A stretch of 40,834 bases of DNA from Methylothermaceae bacterium (GCA_026981855.1 JALSIB010000049.1:1-40834), one strand, 5' to 3'; positions 28,061 through 38,710 are shown, numbered from the stretch's first letter. Translations and numbers: made by a program. Notes: a model not told the origin generated them from the sequence alone.

Positions 28061-28870
28061 CTACCCCCCGAACAAGCGGCCAAACAGGCCTTTCTTTTCA
28101 TGATGGATAAAGCGGTGGGGCAATTCCTCACCCAGGTAGCGGCTCACCGCATCCCGATAAGCCTGACCGGCATCGCTCTTTTCATCCAGCACCACGGGCA
28201 AACCCTCGTTGGAAGCCGTCAGCACCGCCTGAGATTCCGGAATGACCCCAAGCAGCGGCAGGGCCAGAATCTCCAACACATCGTCCACACTCAACATTTC
28301 ACCCTTTTCCACCCGCCTGGGCGAATAGCGGGTGAGCAACAAATGCTCCTTGATCGGCTCCTCGCCCAGTTCCGCCCGCCGCGACTTGCTGGCCAGAATC
28401 CCGATCATCCGGTCGGCGTCACGAACCGACGACACTTCCGGATTGCTGACCACGACTGCGTCATCGGCATAGTACATGGCAAGATAGGCGCCTTTTTCGA
28501 TGCCCGCCGGCGAATCGCAAATCACGTAATCGAAATCCCGGCTGAGCTCTTCCAGCACCCTGCCGACCCCTTCTTTCGACAGGGCCTCCTTGTCCCGGGT
28601 CTGGGAAGCCGGAAGGATATAAAGATTGTCGCAGCGTTTGTCGCGGATCAAGGCCTGACGGAGATTGGCTTCCTGGTTGATCACATTGATGAAATCATAA
28701 ACCACCCGGCGCTCGCACCCCATGATCAGGTCGAGGTTGCGCAGCCCCACGTCGAAATCGACCACGGAAGTCCTGTAACCCCGCAAGGCCAGCCCCATCG
28801 CCATGGCGGCGGCGGTAGTGGTTTTGCCCACGCCCCCCTTGCCAGAGGTGACCACGATAATTCTTGCCAC
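28061..28870 (-). CDS. minD: septum site-determining ATPase MinD
   Basis: 269 residues, as in E. coli (270). The deviant Walker A SGKGGVGKTTT carries both signature lysines (Lys11 and Lys16); DFDVGLRNLDLIMG and DSPAGIEKGA follow. The C-terminus KKGLFGRLFGG is the amphipathic membrane-targeting helix. MinD recruits MinC to the membrane to block FtsZ rings away from midcell. It sits between minC and minE in the usual order. Confidence 0.98.
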   Translation of the reverse strand: MARIIVVTSGKGGVGKTTTAAAMAMGLALRGYRTSVVDFDVGLRNLDLIMGCERRVVYDFINVINQEANLRQALIRDKRCDNLYILPASQTRDKEALSKEGVGRVLEELSRDFDYVICDSPAGIEKGAYLAMYYADDAVVVSNPEVSSVRDADRMIGILASKSRRAELGEEPIKEHLLLTRYSPRRVEKGEMLSVDDVLEILALPLLGVIPESQAVLTASNEGLPVVLDEKSDAGQAYRDAVSRYLGEELPHRFIHHEKKGLFGRLFGG

Positions 28871-28915
28871 TAATGTACCTCCCTCACTCTCACTGTATAT
28901 GGATGCCGGCCATGT

Positions 28916-29659
28916 TCAAAAAGCCTCGATGATCAGCGAAGTATCGCGCATGTAGATCTGAACCGACTTTCCCCGCACCGCTTCGTCCAAATCGTCGCTG
29001 ATGCGGTAATGACCCGCGATGGAAACCAGCTCCGCCTGCATGTCGCGGCAGAATATCCGGCACTCCCTGTCACCGCGCACACCCGCCAAGGCCCGCCCCC
29101 GCAAGGTGTTGTACACATGGATATGCCCGTCCGCCATGATTTCCGCCCCGTAGCCGACGGACGCCAGAACGATCAGATCCGTCCCTTTGGCATAAACCCT
29201 TTGACCGGAACGCACCGGCTGGGTGATCAGCATCGCATGGGCCGCCGCCGGCGGGGGCGCGGCAGATGCGGGCGGTTGAACGGAAGAAGGCTTGGGCTCG
29301 GATCTGGCCGGCCTGGCTTCGGCGATCGCGGTATCGGCCAGAGAGGCAAGGTGCAACGACAGCGCCGTTTTCCGCAGCGCCTCGCTCCCCCCCCTCAATC
29401 CCACGGGAATCATCTCCAACCGCCGCAGCGTTTTCACCAGCGGCTCGAGATCCACCTCCGCTCCCTCCGGCAGAAGCGACAAATCCACCACCACCGGCGC
29501 TCCACGGAAAAAATCCGGGGCCTGTTCGACCTTTTGCTGCAACTGGGTCGTCACGGCGGCCATGTCGGTATCGAGTAACCGAACGATGGGCAAGGTGACG
29601 GCACTGCCCTTGATCTCCACCGCCGTTTTTCGGTCAGGCCCGTTGGATTGCGTGGTCAT
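28916..29659 (-). CDS. minC: septum site-determining protein MinC
   Basis: 247 residues. The N-terminal FtsZ-inhibitory domain spans roughly 1-110 (AVEIKGSAVTLPIVRLLDTD and VVDLSLLP), followed by a Pro/Ala-rich linker (about 125-145). The C-terminal beta-helix contains GSVGYGAEIMADGHIHVYN-like sequence and GRALAGVRGD, the MinD-binding dimer domain. First gene of the min operon. The region upstream to 29799 must hold its promoter and that of thiC. Confidence 0.96.
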   Translation of the reverse strand: MTTQSNGPDRKTAVEIKGSAVTLPIVRLLDTDMAAVTTQLQQKVEQAPDFFRGAPVVVDLSLLPEGAEVDLEPLVKTLRRLEMIPVGLRGGSEALRKTALSLHLASLADTAIAEARPARSEPKPSSVQPPASAAPPPAAAHAMLITQPVRSGQRVYAKGTDLIVLASVGYGAEIMADGHIHVYNTLRGRALAGVRGDRECRIFCRDMQAELVSIAGHYRISDDLDEAVRGKSVQIYMRDTSLIIEAF

Positions 29660-29796
29660 GAAGAATGGTTTGGACCGGCAGGAAATGTGTATGCCATGAA
29701 TGATTTCTGGATTCTAGCACTACCCAAGCAACGGGGTAAACGCTTAATTTTCATTCCCCGGCGCTTGCAAAACCGGGATCGATGCTTTAGCTTTAG

Positions 29797-31782
<1,986 letters not shown>

Positions 31783-31895
31783 CTTTCACCGATGTTACAC
31801 ACTCACGGCCAATTATGAATGACCCACCAAAAAATTTTTACCTGTAACTCCCTTGTCAACGGAAAGTCAAAAGCTACCCGAGGGTGCTGGATTGG

Positions 31896-32886
31896 TCCCT
31901 TAACCGCCTACACGGCGGTACACTCTCCGCCCCGACCAGGCCGTAGGGTCCGGCACTTCTTAACCGCCTACACGGCGGTACACACACCCCGCCCAGCGCG
32001 GGGTTTTTTTGTACCTCTTCTTAACCGCCTACACGGCGGTACACACACCCCGCCCAGCGCGGGGTTTTTTTGTACCTCTTCTTAACCGCCTACACGGCGG
32101 TACACCACTCCGGCAGCCTGAGCTTGTTGCGGATGTACTTCTTAACCGCCTACACGGCGGTACACATCCACCCTCAAGGCCGATGAACGCGTTTTCCGCT
32201 TCTTAACCGCCTACACGGCGGTACACTCAGGAAATCAGCGTCAGCGTCAAAAATAATTCTTCTTAACCGCCTACACGGCGGTACACCTTGCGATGAAGCT
32301 GGTCCTCTATACCCTGTTCTTCTTAACCGCCTACACGGCGGTACACTACCAGGCGGAATTGGGGATGTTTCGGGCGCTCTTCTTAACCGCCTACACGGCG
32401 GTACACGGGGAGGCAGTCGGGGAGACTGAGGGGGGTTGCTTCTTAACCGCCTACACGGCGGTACACGCACTCCCCCAGGGCACTTTCATCTACAATATCT
32501 TCTTAACCGCCTACACGGCGGTACACGTCTGGGAAATCCGATCCGCTCTCTTTTTTGACTTCTTAACCGCCTACACGGCGGTACACTGTAGCGCCATTCC
32601 CTAACGCACCAACAGACGCTTCTTAACCGCCTACACGGCGGTACACATTGCAGCCCGCATCATCAATACCTCAAAAAACTTCTTAACCGCCTACACGGCG
32701 GTACACAACTTTCACAGCCCGTCAAAGCTGCCGCATAACTTCTTAACCGCCTACACGGCGGTACACCTCCCGCATACGCTCCGGCAAAGCGTATGCTACT
32801 TCTTAACCGCCTACACGGCGGTACACACTCGAAGGACGGATAGCTGAACTCGAAGGACCTTCTTAACCGCCTACACGGCGGTACAC
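31896..32886 (-). CRISPR. type I-F CRISPR array, 17 repeats and 16 spacers
   Basis: Repeats are 28 bp. On the crRNA (minus) strand they read GTGTACCGCCGTGTAGG then CGGTTAAGAAG, with hairpin ACCGCC-GTGTA-GGCGGT and predicted 5' handle TTAAGAAG, the I-F layout cut by Cas6f. Spacers are 32 nt, three of them 33, giving a 60-61 bp period. Repeat starts on the plus strand: 31896, 31956, 32017, 32078, 32138, 32199, 32259, then every 60 to 32859. The repeat at 31896 differs at its first three bases, marking the leader-distal end. The spacers at 31984-32016 and 32045-32077 are identical. The leader is on the right, beside cas1. Confidence 0.99.
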
Positions 32887-32991
32887 CGCGTCAAACTAAC
32901 ACTTATCACACAAATATCAATAGCTTACAGTTCGCCCTGTAAATTTAGGATCATTTACTCAAAAAATTATAATACATTGATTTATAAAAAA
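32887..32991 (-). promoter_or_regulatory. CRISPR leader with two IHF consensus sites
   Basis: This AT-rich 105-bp stretch between the newest repeat and the cas1 stop is the leader, given repeat orientation. Two exact matches to WATCAANNNNTTR occur: TATCAATAGCTTA at 32915-32927 (plus) and AATCAATGTATTA at 32970-32982 (minus). IHF bending of the leader is required for I-F spacer integration in characterised systems. A TATAAT on the minus strand overlaps the distal site; the pre-crRNA promoter is otherwise unclear. Confidence 0.75.
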
Positions 32992-33924
32992 TTATTTGGC
33001 CGCCTTCTCAAGTATCCCAAACAGATAATCTAACACATCAAGTCGTTGAGCCCTGTCGATCAATGCCGCACGGAACTCATTGTCCTTGGCCTTCTTCCTG
33101 CCATACTCGAAGGCGAGAGGCATGACGAGTCCATCCTTGACCAAATCCGCCACATCGAAAACGAGCGCCCCACGTCTCGTCTTGCCGTGCAACACCGGCA
33201 GTGAGTACGGAATACCAAGACCATGCAGGGCAACAGCCGCATAACCGTAGGCGATGTAGTTGCCATGATCCAGAAAGGAATTGACCGCCTCGGCAGGCGT
33301 TCCCTTCATACGTTTGCCTTCGATCCGTGAAAAACGGTCGACATGGTAATGTTGGGCAAGAACCGCATAAAGGCGCTTGGCCAAGTGAGCTTCCCTCGAG
33401 AGAAGCTCCTGCACATTCCGGGCCTGACCAAGCGAGTCAATGAGCGTATCGGACACCTGATCAGGCCAAGGCAACTGCTCTTTCTGCCAAACCTGACGAT
33501 TCCAGGTAATCCGCTCGCGGAGAAAAAAAGCCGCCATATCGAGCCGCCTTCCTTCATCCAGCCACATCCGCATCCATGCCTGGGCATACTCTGTCGGACG
33601 GTATTCATCCTGCGGCGTGATGAAAGCCAGGTCGAGCGCCCCAAACATGGGTGAACCACCGGAACCGCAAAATCCAATAACCACATTGGACTCGGCCAGC
33701 TTTCTCACCGCCGCATCGGTGATGGAGCTGCCTTTGCCCAACAATACCATCGCGGTGTTTTTGTCCGGAATGTTGACGACTTGAAGCAACTCACCACCGC
33801 CTTTCTCTGTCAGGTAAACCACCCGCTCGTCCTTTTGCACCACGCGCACATGCTCCAGATAAAACACGTTGGCACGCTTGGAAAGCATGACCGCGGCGGG
33901 ACGGCGTTCGCGCTTCGTCGACAT
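32992..33924 (-). CDS. cas1: Cas1 integrase, subtype I-F
   Basis: 310 residues from ATG 33924. Metal ligands match Cas1: Glu178 in SREAHLAKRLYAVLA, His246 in LPVLHGKTRRG, and Asp257/Asp260 in ALVFDVADLV. The N-terminal beta domain begins with SKRANVFYLEHVRVV, as in I-F Cas1. The ATG overlaps the cas6f TGA by one base (TGATG), with GGAGG 4 bases upstream; a GTG at 33927 is the alternative. Cas1 with Cas2-3 integrates new spacers. Its position, last in the csy operon and next to the array, is unusual: I-F loci normally place cas1 before cas2-3. Confidence 0.97.
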   Translation of the reverse strand: MSTKRERRPAAVMLSKRANVFYLEHVRVVQKDERVVYLTEKGGGELLQVVNIPDKNTAMVLLGKGSSITDAAVRKLAESNVVIGFCGSGGSPMFGALDLAFITPQDEYRPTEYAQAWMRMWLDEGRRLDMAAFFLRERITWNRQVWQKEQLPWPDQVSDTLIDSLGQARNVQELLSREAHLAKRLYAVLAQHYHVDRFSRIEGKRMKGTPAEAVNSFLDHGNYIAYGYAAVALHGLGIPYSLPVLHGKTRRGALVFDVADLVKDGLVMPLAFEYGRKKAKDNEFRAALIDRAQRLDVLDYLFGILEKAAK

Positions 33925-34499
33925 CACTCCTCCAAAATGATCGGCAAAGCCACGATGCTCGAACGCCGCGACAAACCGTAGGCATCAGGTCCCCCCTGCT
34001 CCACACAATCTACCACACAGCGTTCGATATGCAGCCAGAAGGTTCTCCCGGTGCTTCGACTCCTTACCCGCACGAACGGCAAAGCCTGGGATTGCGCCAA
34101 ACGTTTGCGCCGCAAGGTCGCTTGTTTCTCCTCATACTCAGGATTGCCCCGCCGTTTGGCGGACAGCCGTTTTCCAGGAATCCGGAAGCGCCGGTAACAT
34201 TCATACCCTGCCGGTGCTTCGGGAATGGGCTTCATACGCCTGAAAGCCACCAAATCGTCGATTCCCTCCCGATCCATCAAAGCATCCATTGCTTCCCCCA
34301 ACCTTTCCCCCTCTTCACCAAACACCCGGACAAGATCGCCCAGGCCAGGCAATACGAGCATCCGCGGGAAAGCGACCGCCAGCCGATGACCGCCGGCGAT
34401 CACTTCATGAAGATATCCCATGATACGCTCTGTCTTTTCTGGAAGCGGCATATTTCCATCCCGGCGCAGGCGCATATCGAAATAGCAGGTGGGAATCAT
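33924..34499 (-). CDS. cas6f: Cas6f (Csy4) crRNA endoribonuclease
   Basis: 191 residues, as expected for Csy4. It cleaves pre-crRNA after the repeat hairpin and stays bound to the 3' stem-loop. The catalytic His is His31 in GYLHEVIAGG, and RSRSTGRTFWLHI corresponds to the RSxSTG segment containing the active-site Ser. The Arg-rich helix FRIPGKRLSAKRRGN and LRRKRLAQSQALPF fits the hairpin-binding region. It overlaps csy3 by 4 bases (ATGA) and cas1 by 1. Confidence 0.96.
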   Translation of the reverse strand: MIPTCYFDMRLRRDGNMPLPEKTERIMGYLHEVIAGGHRLAVAFPRMLVLPGLGDLVRVFGEEGERLGEAMDALMDREGIDDLVAFRRMKPIPEAPAGYECYRRFRIPGKRLSAKRRGNPEYEEKQATLRRKRLAQSQALPFVRVRSRSTGRTFWLHIERCVVDCVEQGGPDAYGLSRRSSIVALPIILEE

Positions 34500-35581
34500 C
34501 CTGCCGCCTCCTTTTTCTTGGCTTTGTTTTTCCCTGAATCCTTGTCTTTCTCAGAGAAAACACCTCCACGCAAGAAGATCGCCAGGAGAAACATCGCCTC
34601 CGGGTTGAGCGTACCATTTCCGGGTTGCAGCGCATCCATCCGCCGCATGATCTCGAAAGCGGAATTGGCCCCCTTACGGTAAAAGTCGTTATCCTTGAGA
34701 GAAGCACCGTTTGGCTCAACCGGGATGGGATCGGGATCGGGCTCGTCCCGATACCAGGTATCGATAGTGCGGATGGCGTTACCGATTTTCTGATCCCGCA
34801 GCGCGGCGGTTCCCATCTCGATCATATCCGCACGGTAATGGGCAACATCCGCTGAATTCAGAATATTCCCCAACTCCCGGCGTCCGATCATATTGAGCTT
34901 GTAAAGCGGACGAGCAAATCCATCGGGTTTTTTGCCACCAGGATAGTTCTGAGAGGGAAAGACCTCCACGGCTCCCTGGAAACCGAATTCGATCCTTCCC
35001 TCGATTTCAAAACGCTGCGAGCTCAACCCCCGGATCGCCTCGGCGAAAGCCAGGGCAAGTTTGCGCTCGCTTTCCGTATAGTCGCCAAAGCGTTTAAGCT
35101 CGGGCACCGCCTTGGTTTCGACAAGGGTTTGCCCCTTGCTGGCTACTGTAATGCGGATCACTTGAGCCAGTATCCGGTTACGCCACAGCCAACGTCCGTT
35201 CAAGACGTTTCTGGCATAGCGGTGGCAAACTTCTTCCAGTTCTCCGGAATCGCGGAAACGCTCCACAAAGTCCAGGAAATGCTGTCTGAACGCCATGTCC
35301 GAAGTCGCAAACAAAGTTTCATCCAAGGGCACGAACCCCATGGAGAAACGCACCACGATACCCGTCGCATTCGGCGGTGTCTTGGCGGATTCGGTGATCT
35401 GCACGTTGGCAATCTCTGTGCCTTTATCAACACGCTTTCGTTCCTGGACGTTGATCGTGCCTCGAATCCCATGACGTACCACAGGAATAAAGCGTTCACC
35501 CTCCGGCGTAATCGCCCAAAACGGCGCGTCGGTACACAACACTCCACGCTGAAAGGAAAGAACCTCAGGCAGTTTGGTCAT
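34496..35581 (-). CDS. csy3: Cas7f (Csy3) backbone subunit
   Basis: 361 residues (342 in Pseudomonas). Six copies form the crRNA-binding backbone of the Csy surveillance complex. LPEVLSFQRGVLCTDAPFWA is a typical Csy3 start; HRYARNVLNGRWLWRN and FPSQNYPGGKKPDGFARPLY are conserved blocks. The C-terminal ~20 residues are Lys-rich (SEKDKDSGKNKAKKK) and look like an added tail. It overlaps cas6f by 4 bases and starts 9 bases after csy2. Confidence 0.96.
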   Translation of the reverse strand: MTKLPEVLSFQRGVLCTDAPFWAITPEGERFIPVVRHGIRGTINVQERKRVDKGTEIANVQITESAKTPPNATGIVVRFSMGFVPLDETLFATSDMAFRQHFLDFVERFRDSGELEEVCHRYARNVLNGRWLWRNRILAQVIRITVASKGQTLVETKAVPELKRFGDYTESERKLALAFAEAIRGLSSQRFEIEGRIEFGFQGAVEVFPSQNYPGGKKPDGFARPLYKLNMIGRRELGNILNSADVAHYRADMIEMGTAALRDQKIGNAIRTIDTWYRDEPDPDPIPVEPNGASLKDNDFYRKGANSAFEIMRRMDALQPGNGTLNPEAMFLLAIFLRGGVFSEKDKDSGKNKAKKKEAAG

Positions 35582-35590
35582 ACTTTTCTC

Positions 35591-36430
35591 CTATGCAGAT
35601 TGATGAACGACGAACAAACGATCATGCCTCCAGCGGTAACGCCACAGGGGAAGCGCCCCCCCTTCCTCGAGGCGTTGTCTGATTTTTCCCAAAGAGACAT
35701 AGCGGACCAGGCCGATGGCGTTGTCGGCATAAGCGTGCAACAATGTTTCGCCTGTCTTTGGATGCCTGCGAGTGCCTGACCTGGGCTCAAAAGACGAAAT
35801 CACCGAAAACCCAAGATTGACAGGAACCAGCCACTCACCTTCCCCACGAGTCAACACTGCCGTGATTGGGTCCATGCCCTGCTTTCGGCGCTGTTCGACC
35901 ACATCCATGGCCTCTTCGACCCAATAACCTCCGTGAATTCGGTGCAGAGCTTCCGCAAGCGTTTCATGCACACTTGGTTTCCCGAAGTGGGTAATCACCC
36001 CGCCTGCAAGGCGCAGATGGCGTAGTTGTCTTTCAACTTTGGCCATGTTGGGTGAAGTCACACGCAGCACGAGGGAAAGCTCGAGGTGCGAGGTCATGGT
36101 GGGCTGGATGGCCAAACCTTGAGGACGTTTATTGGTACTCGCGTAATCGGTGGTCGCTGAGCGTTCCCCGATCCAGGAAGCCCCCCGGAATTGGACTGGC
36201 GAAACATTGAGCCATGTCCGCTCTCGCCCCTCGCGTACCCACCAATCCATAATGGGTTCTGCCCGCTGATGGACGATACCTACCCCATCGACTAGGGTAT
36301 CCGAACGTTTCCCAAGCGCATGGGCTGCCATGACCGCGGCGAATACCGGAGCAGGTGCGTAAAGATAGGGCGCCTGCAGCATGTTGGCACGCTGCACGTG
36401 CAGATTGGGAATGACAAGGAAAACACTCAT
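35591..36430 (-). CDS. csy2: Cas5f (Csy2) subunit
   Basis: 279 residues, shorter than the ~327 of the Pseudomonas protein. Csy2 caps the crRNA 5' handle together with Csy1. Conserved parts are VIPNLHVQRANMLQAPYLY, VMAAHALGKR and GVGIVHQRAEP near the N-terminus, and the C-terminal ALPLWRYRWRHDRLF. Overlaps csy1 by 4 bases. The start MSVFLVIPN matches the family, so the shortness comes from internal loops and not from truncation. Confidence 0.95.
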   Translation of the reverse strand: MSVFLVIPNLHVQRANMLQAPYLYAPAPVFAAVMAAHALGKRSDTLVDGVGIVHQRAEPIMDWWVREGRERTWLNVSPVQFRGASWIGERSATTDYASTNKRPQGLAIQPTMTSHLELSLVLRVTSPNMAKVERQLRHLRLAGGVITHFGKPSVHETLAEALHRIHGGYWVEEAMDVVEQRRKQGMDPITAVLTRGEGEWLVPVNLGFSVISSFEPRSGTRRHPKTGETLLHAYADNAIGLVRYVSLGKIRQRLEEGGALPLWRYRWRHDRLFVVHQSA

Positions 36431-37758
36431 AGTAGTTCCTCCAGCAAGCCAGAGATCACCTTCGTAAGCCGTTGATGGTCAATATCCGCAAGTGCCAGCG
36501 TTTCGTCATTTCCAAAGCGGAAATCGTTAAGACGGTTTAGGATCTCCGTTGCCAATTGCCCCCCTGCCTCAATCTCCCAAACCCCGGTAATGACCGCCCG
36601 CGTCAATGGGTCTTTGGCGTTGAGAAACTCCAAACGCCAACCGTCCCCGGTTCGGAACGAATCATCGAGCAAGTCGCCATGTTCAGTGGCCAATTCGCAA
36701 ATCGCTTCGTGCTTCGCCCGCAAGGATGCGACTACCTGAACGATCAATGGTCGAAGCGCTCTCTTTTCCAGCTGACGCCCACGCAGGGTGTCCTCTTCAG
36801 TCCAACCGGGATGTTTTTGACGCCAGTCTCGATACAAGCGGACCAGATCGCGTTCAAGCCGAATCCGGACCTTGCCGTGGAGCACACCCAGCGACTCCCG
36901 TATCTCCCTGTCCACGGTTGGGACTTCAAAAAGCAATGGGGAACGGATGGCCTGAGTGTGAATCATGGTGTTCTGAGGATTGGCACCCCCCACAGGGAAG
37001 TTGTCTACGTTTACCCAGCTCGGTCTTTCGATACCTTCCACCTGTTCGGCAATCAGCTTGCACAATCCAGGAGAAGCAAGCGGCGTCAGCACGACATAAC
37101 CTTCGTCGCGGGGAACGGCGATCTGACGAAGACGGGGATCGACCCGATCAAGATGGCATAACTCGTAACCTGTCGTCTCCTGGATGCGCTGAAACGCCAT
37201 TCGAATCGTTGCCGCTTCTTCCTCCGGGAGGTTCGCTTTGGCCTGTCCATCGGATTGGACGACGGAAAGCAACGCTTGATAACGCCCTGTATTGTCGTTC
37301 TTGGTCTGGTCGAGAGGTATCTCAAAGCCATTGGCGATTAAGGTAGCGGCACACAGGTAGGGACTATCCATGCCTGCCAGCTTCCCTAAACGAACCCCGC
37401 CTTCCGCGGCGTTACTATGCACTGGCTTGGTGGTGAAATGGGCGGCGTATTCCGTGATGATTTGATTGACGCGAGTCTCGATAATCTCCTTGGATACCAA
37501 GGGTTGAATGGCCGCACGCGCCGCCTCGAGCAGTTCGTCGGCGTCAAGACGGGTATCCAGCCCCGCCAAAGCCTCTGCAAGGTCAGCCTCCCGTCCCCCG
37601 GCACATTTGAGCCGCCCCCCTATATCAGGATGCTTCCAAAGAAGCTTCATAACGACGGTCTTTTCGTCCTTTCTCAAGAGATTGAAATAATCCCTGGACG
37701 ACAGGCCAGCGAGTTTTCTCCAGGCCTCATATTTTTCCTTTAGTTGTTCCTGTGTCAT
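36427..37758 (-). CDS. csy1: Cas8f (Csy1) large subunit
   Basis: 443 residues, normal for Csy1. It recognises the PAM and, with Csy2, the 5' handle of the crRNA. Signatures are VGGANPQNTMIHTQAI (family GGxxPQN motif), LRPLIVQVVASLR, and the C-terminal helical domain ending VISGLLEELL. ATG 37758 was chosen: GGGAG lies 6 bases upstream, while the longer frame needs a TTG. First gene of the leftward operon csy1-csy2-csy3-cas6f-cas1, all overlapping or nearly so. Confidence 0.95.
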   Translation of the reverse strand: MTQEQLKEKYEAWRKLAGLSSRDYFNLLRKDEKTVVMKLLWKHPDIGGRLKCAGGREADLAEALAGLDTRLDADELLEAARAAIQPLVSKEIIETRVNQIITEYAAHFTTKPVHSNAAEGGVRLGKLAGMDSPYLCAATLIANGFEIPLDQTKNDNTGRYQALLSVVQSDGQAKANLPEEEAATIRMAFQRIQETTGYELCHLDRVDPRLRQIAVPRDEGYVVLTPLASPGLCKLIAEQVEGIERPSWVNVDNFPVGGANPQNTMIHTQAIRSPLLFEVPTVDREIRESLGVLHGKVRIRLERDLVRLYRDWRQKHPGWTEEDTLRGRQLEKRALRPLIVQVVASLRAKHEAICELATEHGDLLDDSFRTGDGWRLEFLNAKDPLTRAVITGVWEIEAGGQLATEILNRLNDFRFGNDETLALADIDHQRLTKVISGLLEELL

Positions 37759-37822
37759 GCCACGCTCCCATTCCAATTTTTGACTTATACTAAGCGCACT
37801 CCCAAATATAAGTAAATCCCAT

Positions 37823-37845
37823 ATAACGATTATTATGATCGTTAT
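37823..37845. promoter_or_regulatory. 23-bp palindrome in the divergent cas promoter region
   Basis: Perfect 8-bp arms ATAACGAT and ATCGTTAT flank TATTATG. It lies 65 bases upstream of csy1 and 28 bases upstream of the WYL gene, in AT-rich DNA unlike the flanking genes. A dimeric winged-helix WYL protein would bind such an inverted repeat, so this is the best candidate operator for control of both transcripts. Confidence 0.6.
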
Positions 37846-37873
37846 TATTTATTTAACTTTAAAATCAAACAAA

Positions 37874-38710
37874 ATGATTGAAAAAAACAAAAAAACACTA
37901 TTCGTACTTCGCCGGGCCTTCTGGATTGGTAGAACAACCAGCCACGACGTGGCCACGGCTTTCGATGTCTCCGAAGCCACGGCCAGGAGAATCCTGGCGC
38001 AGGCGGTCGATGCCTGCCCTCAGTGGCTGGAGCGCATAGGACGCAGCGGGGTGTTCCCGCGCCCTGGTATTCCGATCCCCAGGGAGGCTTCCGCCGACAC
38101 CATGCTGGAGTTGTTCGAACAGAATGTACCTTTTGAGACGTGCGGGCTACGCCCCGAAGAAGTGGGTATTATTCGTTCGTCTTATCCCCCACCCAGCCGT
38201 CCCGTACGCGGACTGGAAGTGATCCTGGAGGCACTCATCGTTATCCATGGAGGAGAGAAAAGGCGTCCGAGACCTTTGGAAATCTTCTACGTGGGAATGA
38301 AACGGGGCGACCAGGCACGCTGGCGTACGGTCTTCTGCAATGCCCTTGAATATGATGGGTGCAAGTGGTATCTCCTCGCCCAGGATCTCGATGAGCGCGA
38401 GAAAGCTTATCCCCAAAAGGTTTATGCCCTTTCCCGCATACTCGATGCACGTCGTTCGTCGAGACGTTTACCAAGAAATTTCAAGCCATCCTCAGTGATT
38501 GGAAGAAAAGTGGGATTACGCCTTTTCCTCGACGAGCATCTCACCGCAGATCAGCGGAAAGCCTTGGAAAACGAACTAGGCATGCAGGGCGGCAAGATTT
38601 TTCTTCCGGAATACGAGGTATTCGCTTTTCGGCGTAACTATTGCGGCGATACGGAAGGCATGCACCGCATCATTTGGCCTCCCGTGGCGGACTGGCGCGA
38701 GGAAAAGTAA
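37874..38710 (+). CDS. WYL-domain transcriptional regulator (BrxR/CapW-like)
   Basis: 278 residues. N-terminal winged helix with recognition helix in SHDVATAFDVSEATARRILAQ (about 23-43). The WYL core is in the middle: FYVGMKRGDQARWRT, then GCKWYLLAQDLDE with the Trp-Tyr-Leu triad, then KVYALSRILDARR. A C-terminal WCX-like part follows. Size and order fit BrxR/CapW repressors that guard defence loci and respond to a ligand bound by WYL. ATG 37874 was chosen because the earlier ATG at 37835 lies inside the palindrome. Its TAA shares one base with the cas2-3 ATG (TAATG), so it is coupled to the nuclease. Confidence 0.85.
   Translation: MIEKNKKTLFVLRRAFWIGRTTSHDVATAFDVSEATARRILAQAVDACPQWLERIGRSGVFPRPGIPIPREASADTMLELFEQNVPFETCGLRPEEVGIIRSSYPPPSRPVRGLEVILEALIVIHGGEKRRPRPLEIFYVGMKRGDQARWRTVFCNALEYDGCKWYLLAQDLDEREKAYPQKVYALSRILDARRSSRRLPRNFKPSSVIGRKVGLRLFLDEHLTADQRKALENELGMQGGKIFLPEYEVFAFRRNYCGDTEGMHRIIWPPVADWREEK

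Noticed and set aside
31832-31845. AATGACCCACC between thiC and the array, identical over 11 bases to the IS end at 40728
   Set aside because: No second repeat, transposase remnant or terminal TGT nearby; most likely chance.
31819-32604. Short frames encoding repeats of LTAYTAVH
   Set aside because: They are the CRISPR repeat read through a 60-base period, which is 20 codons and so keeps frame.
37780-37812. TTGACT and TATAAG as a promoter for the WYL gene
   Set aside because: Spacing is 21 bases, too long for sigma-70; the -10 at 17 bases matches poorly.
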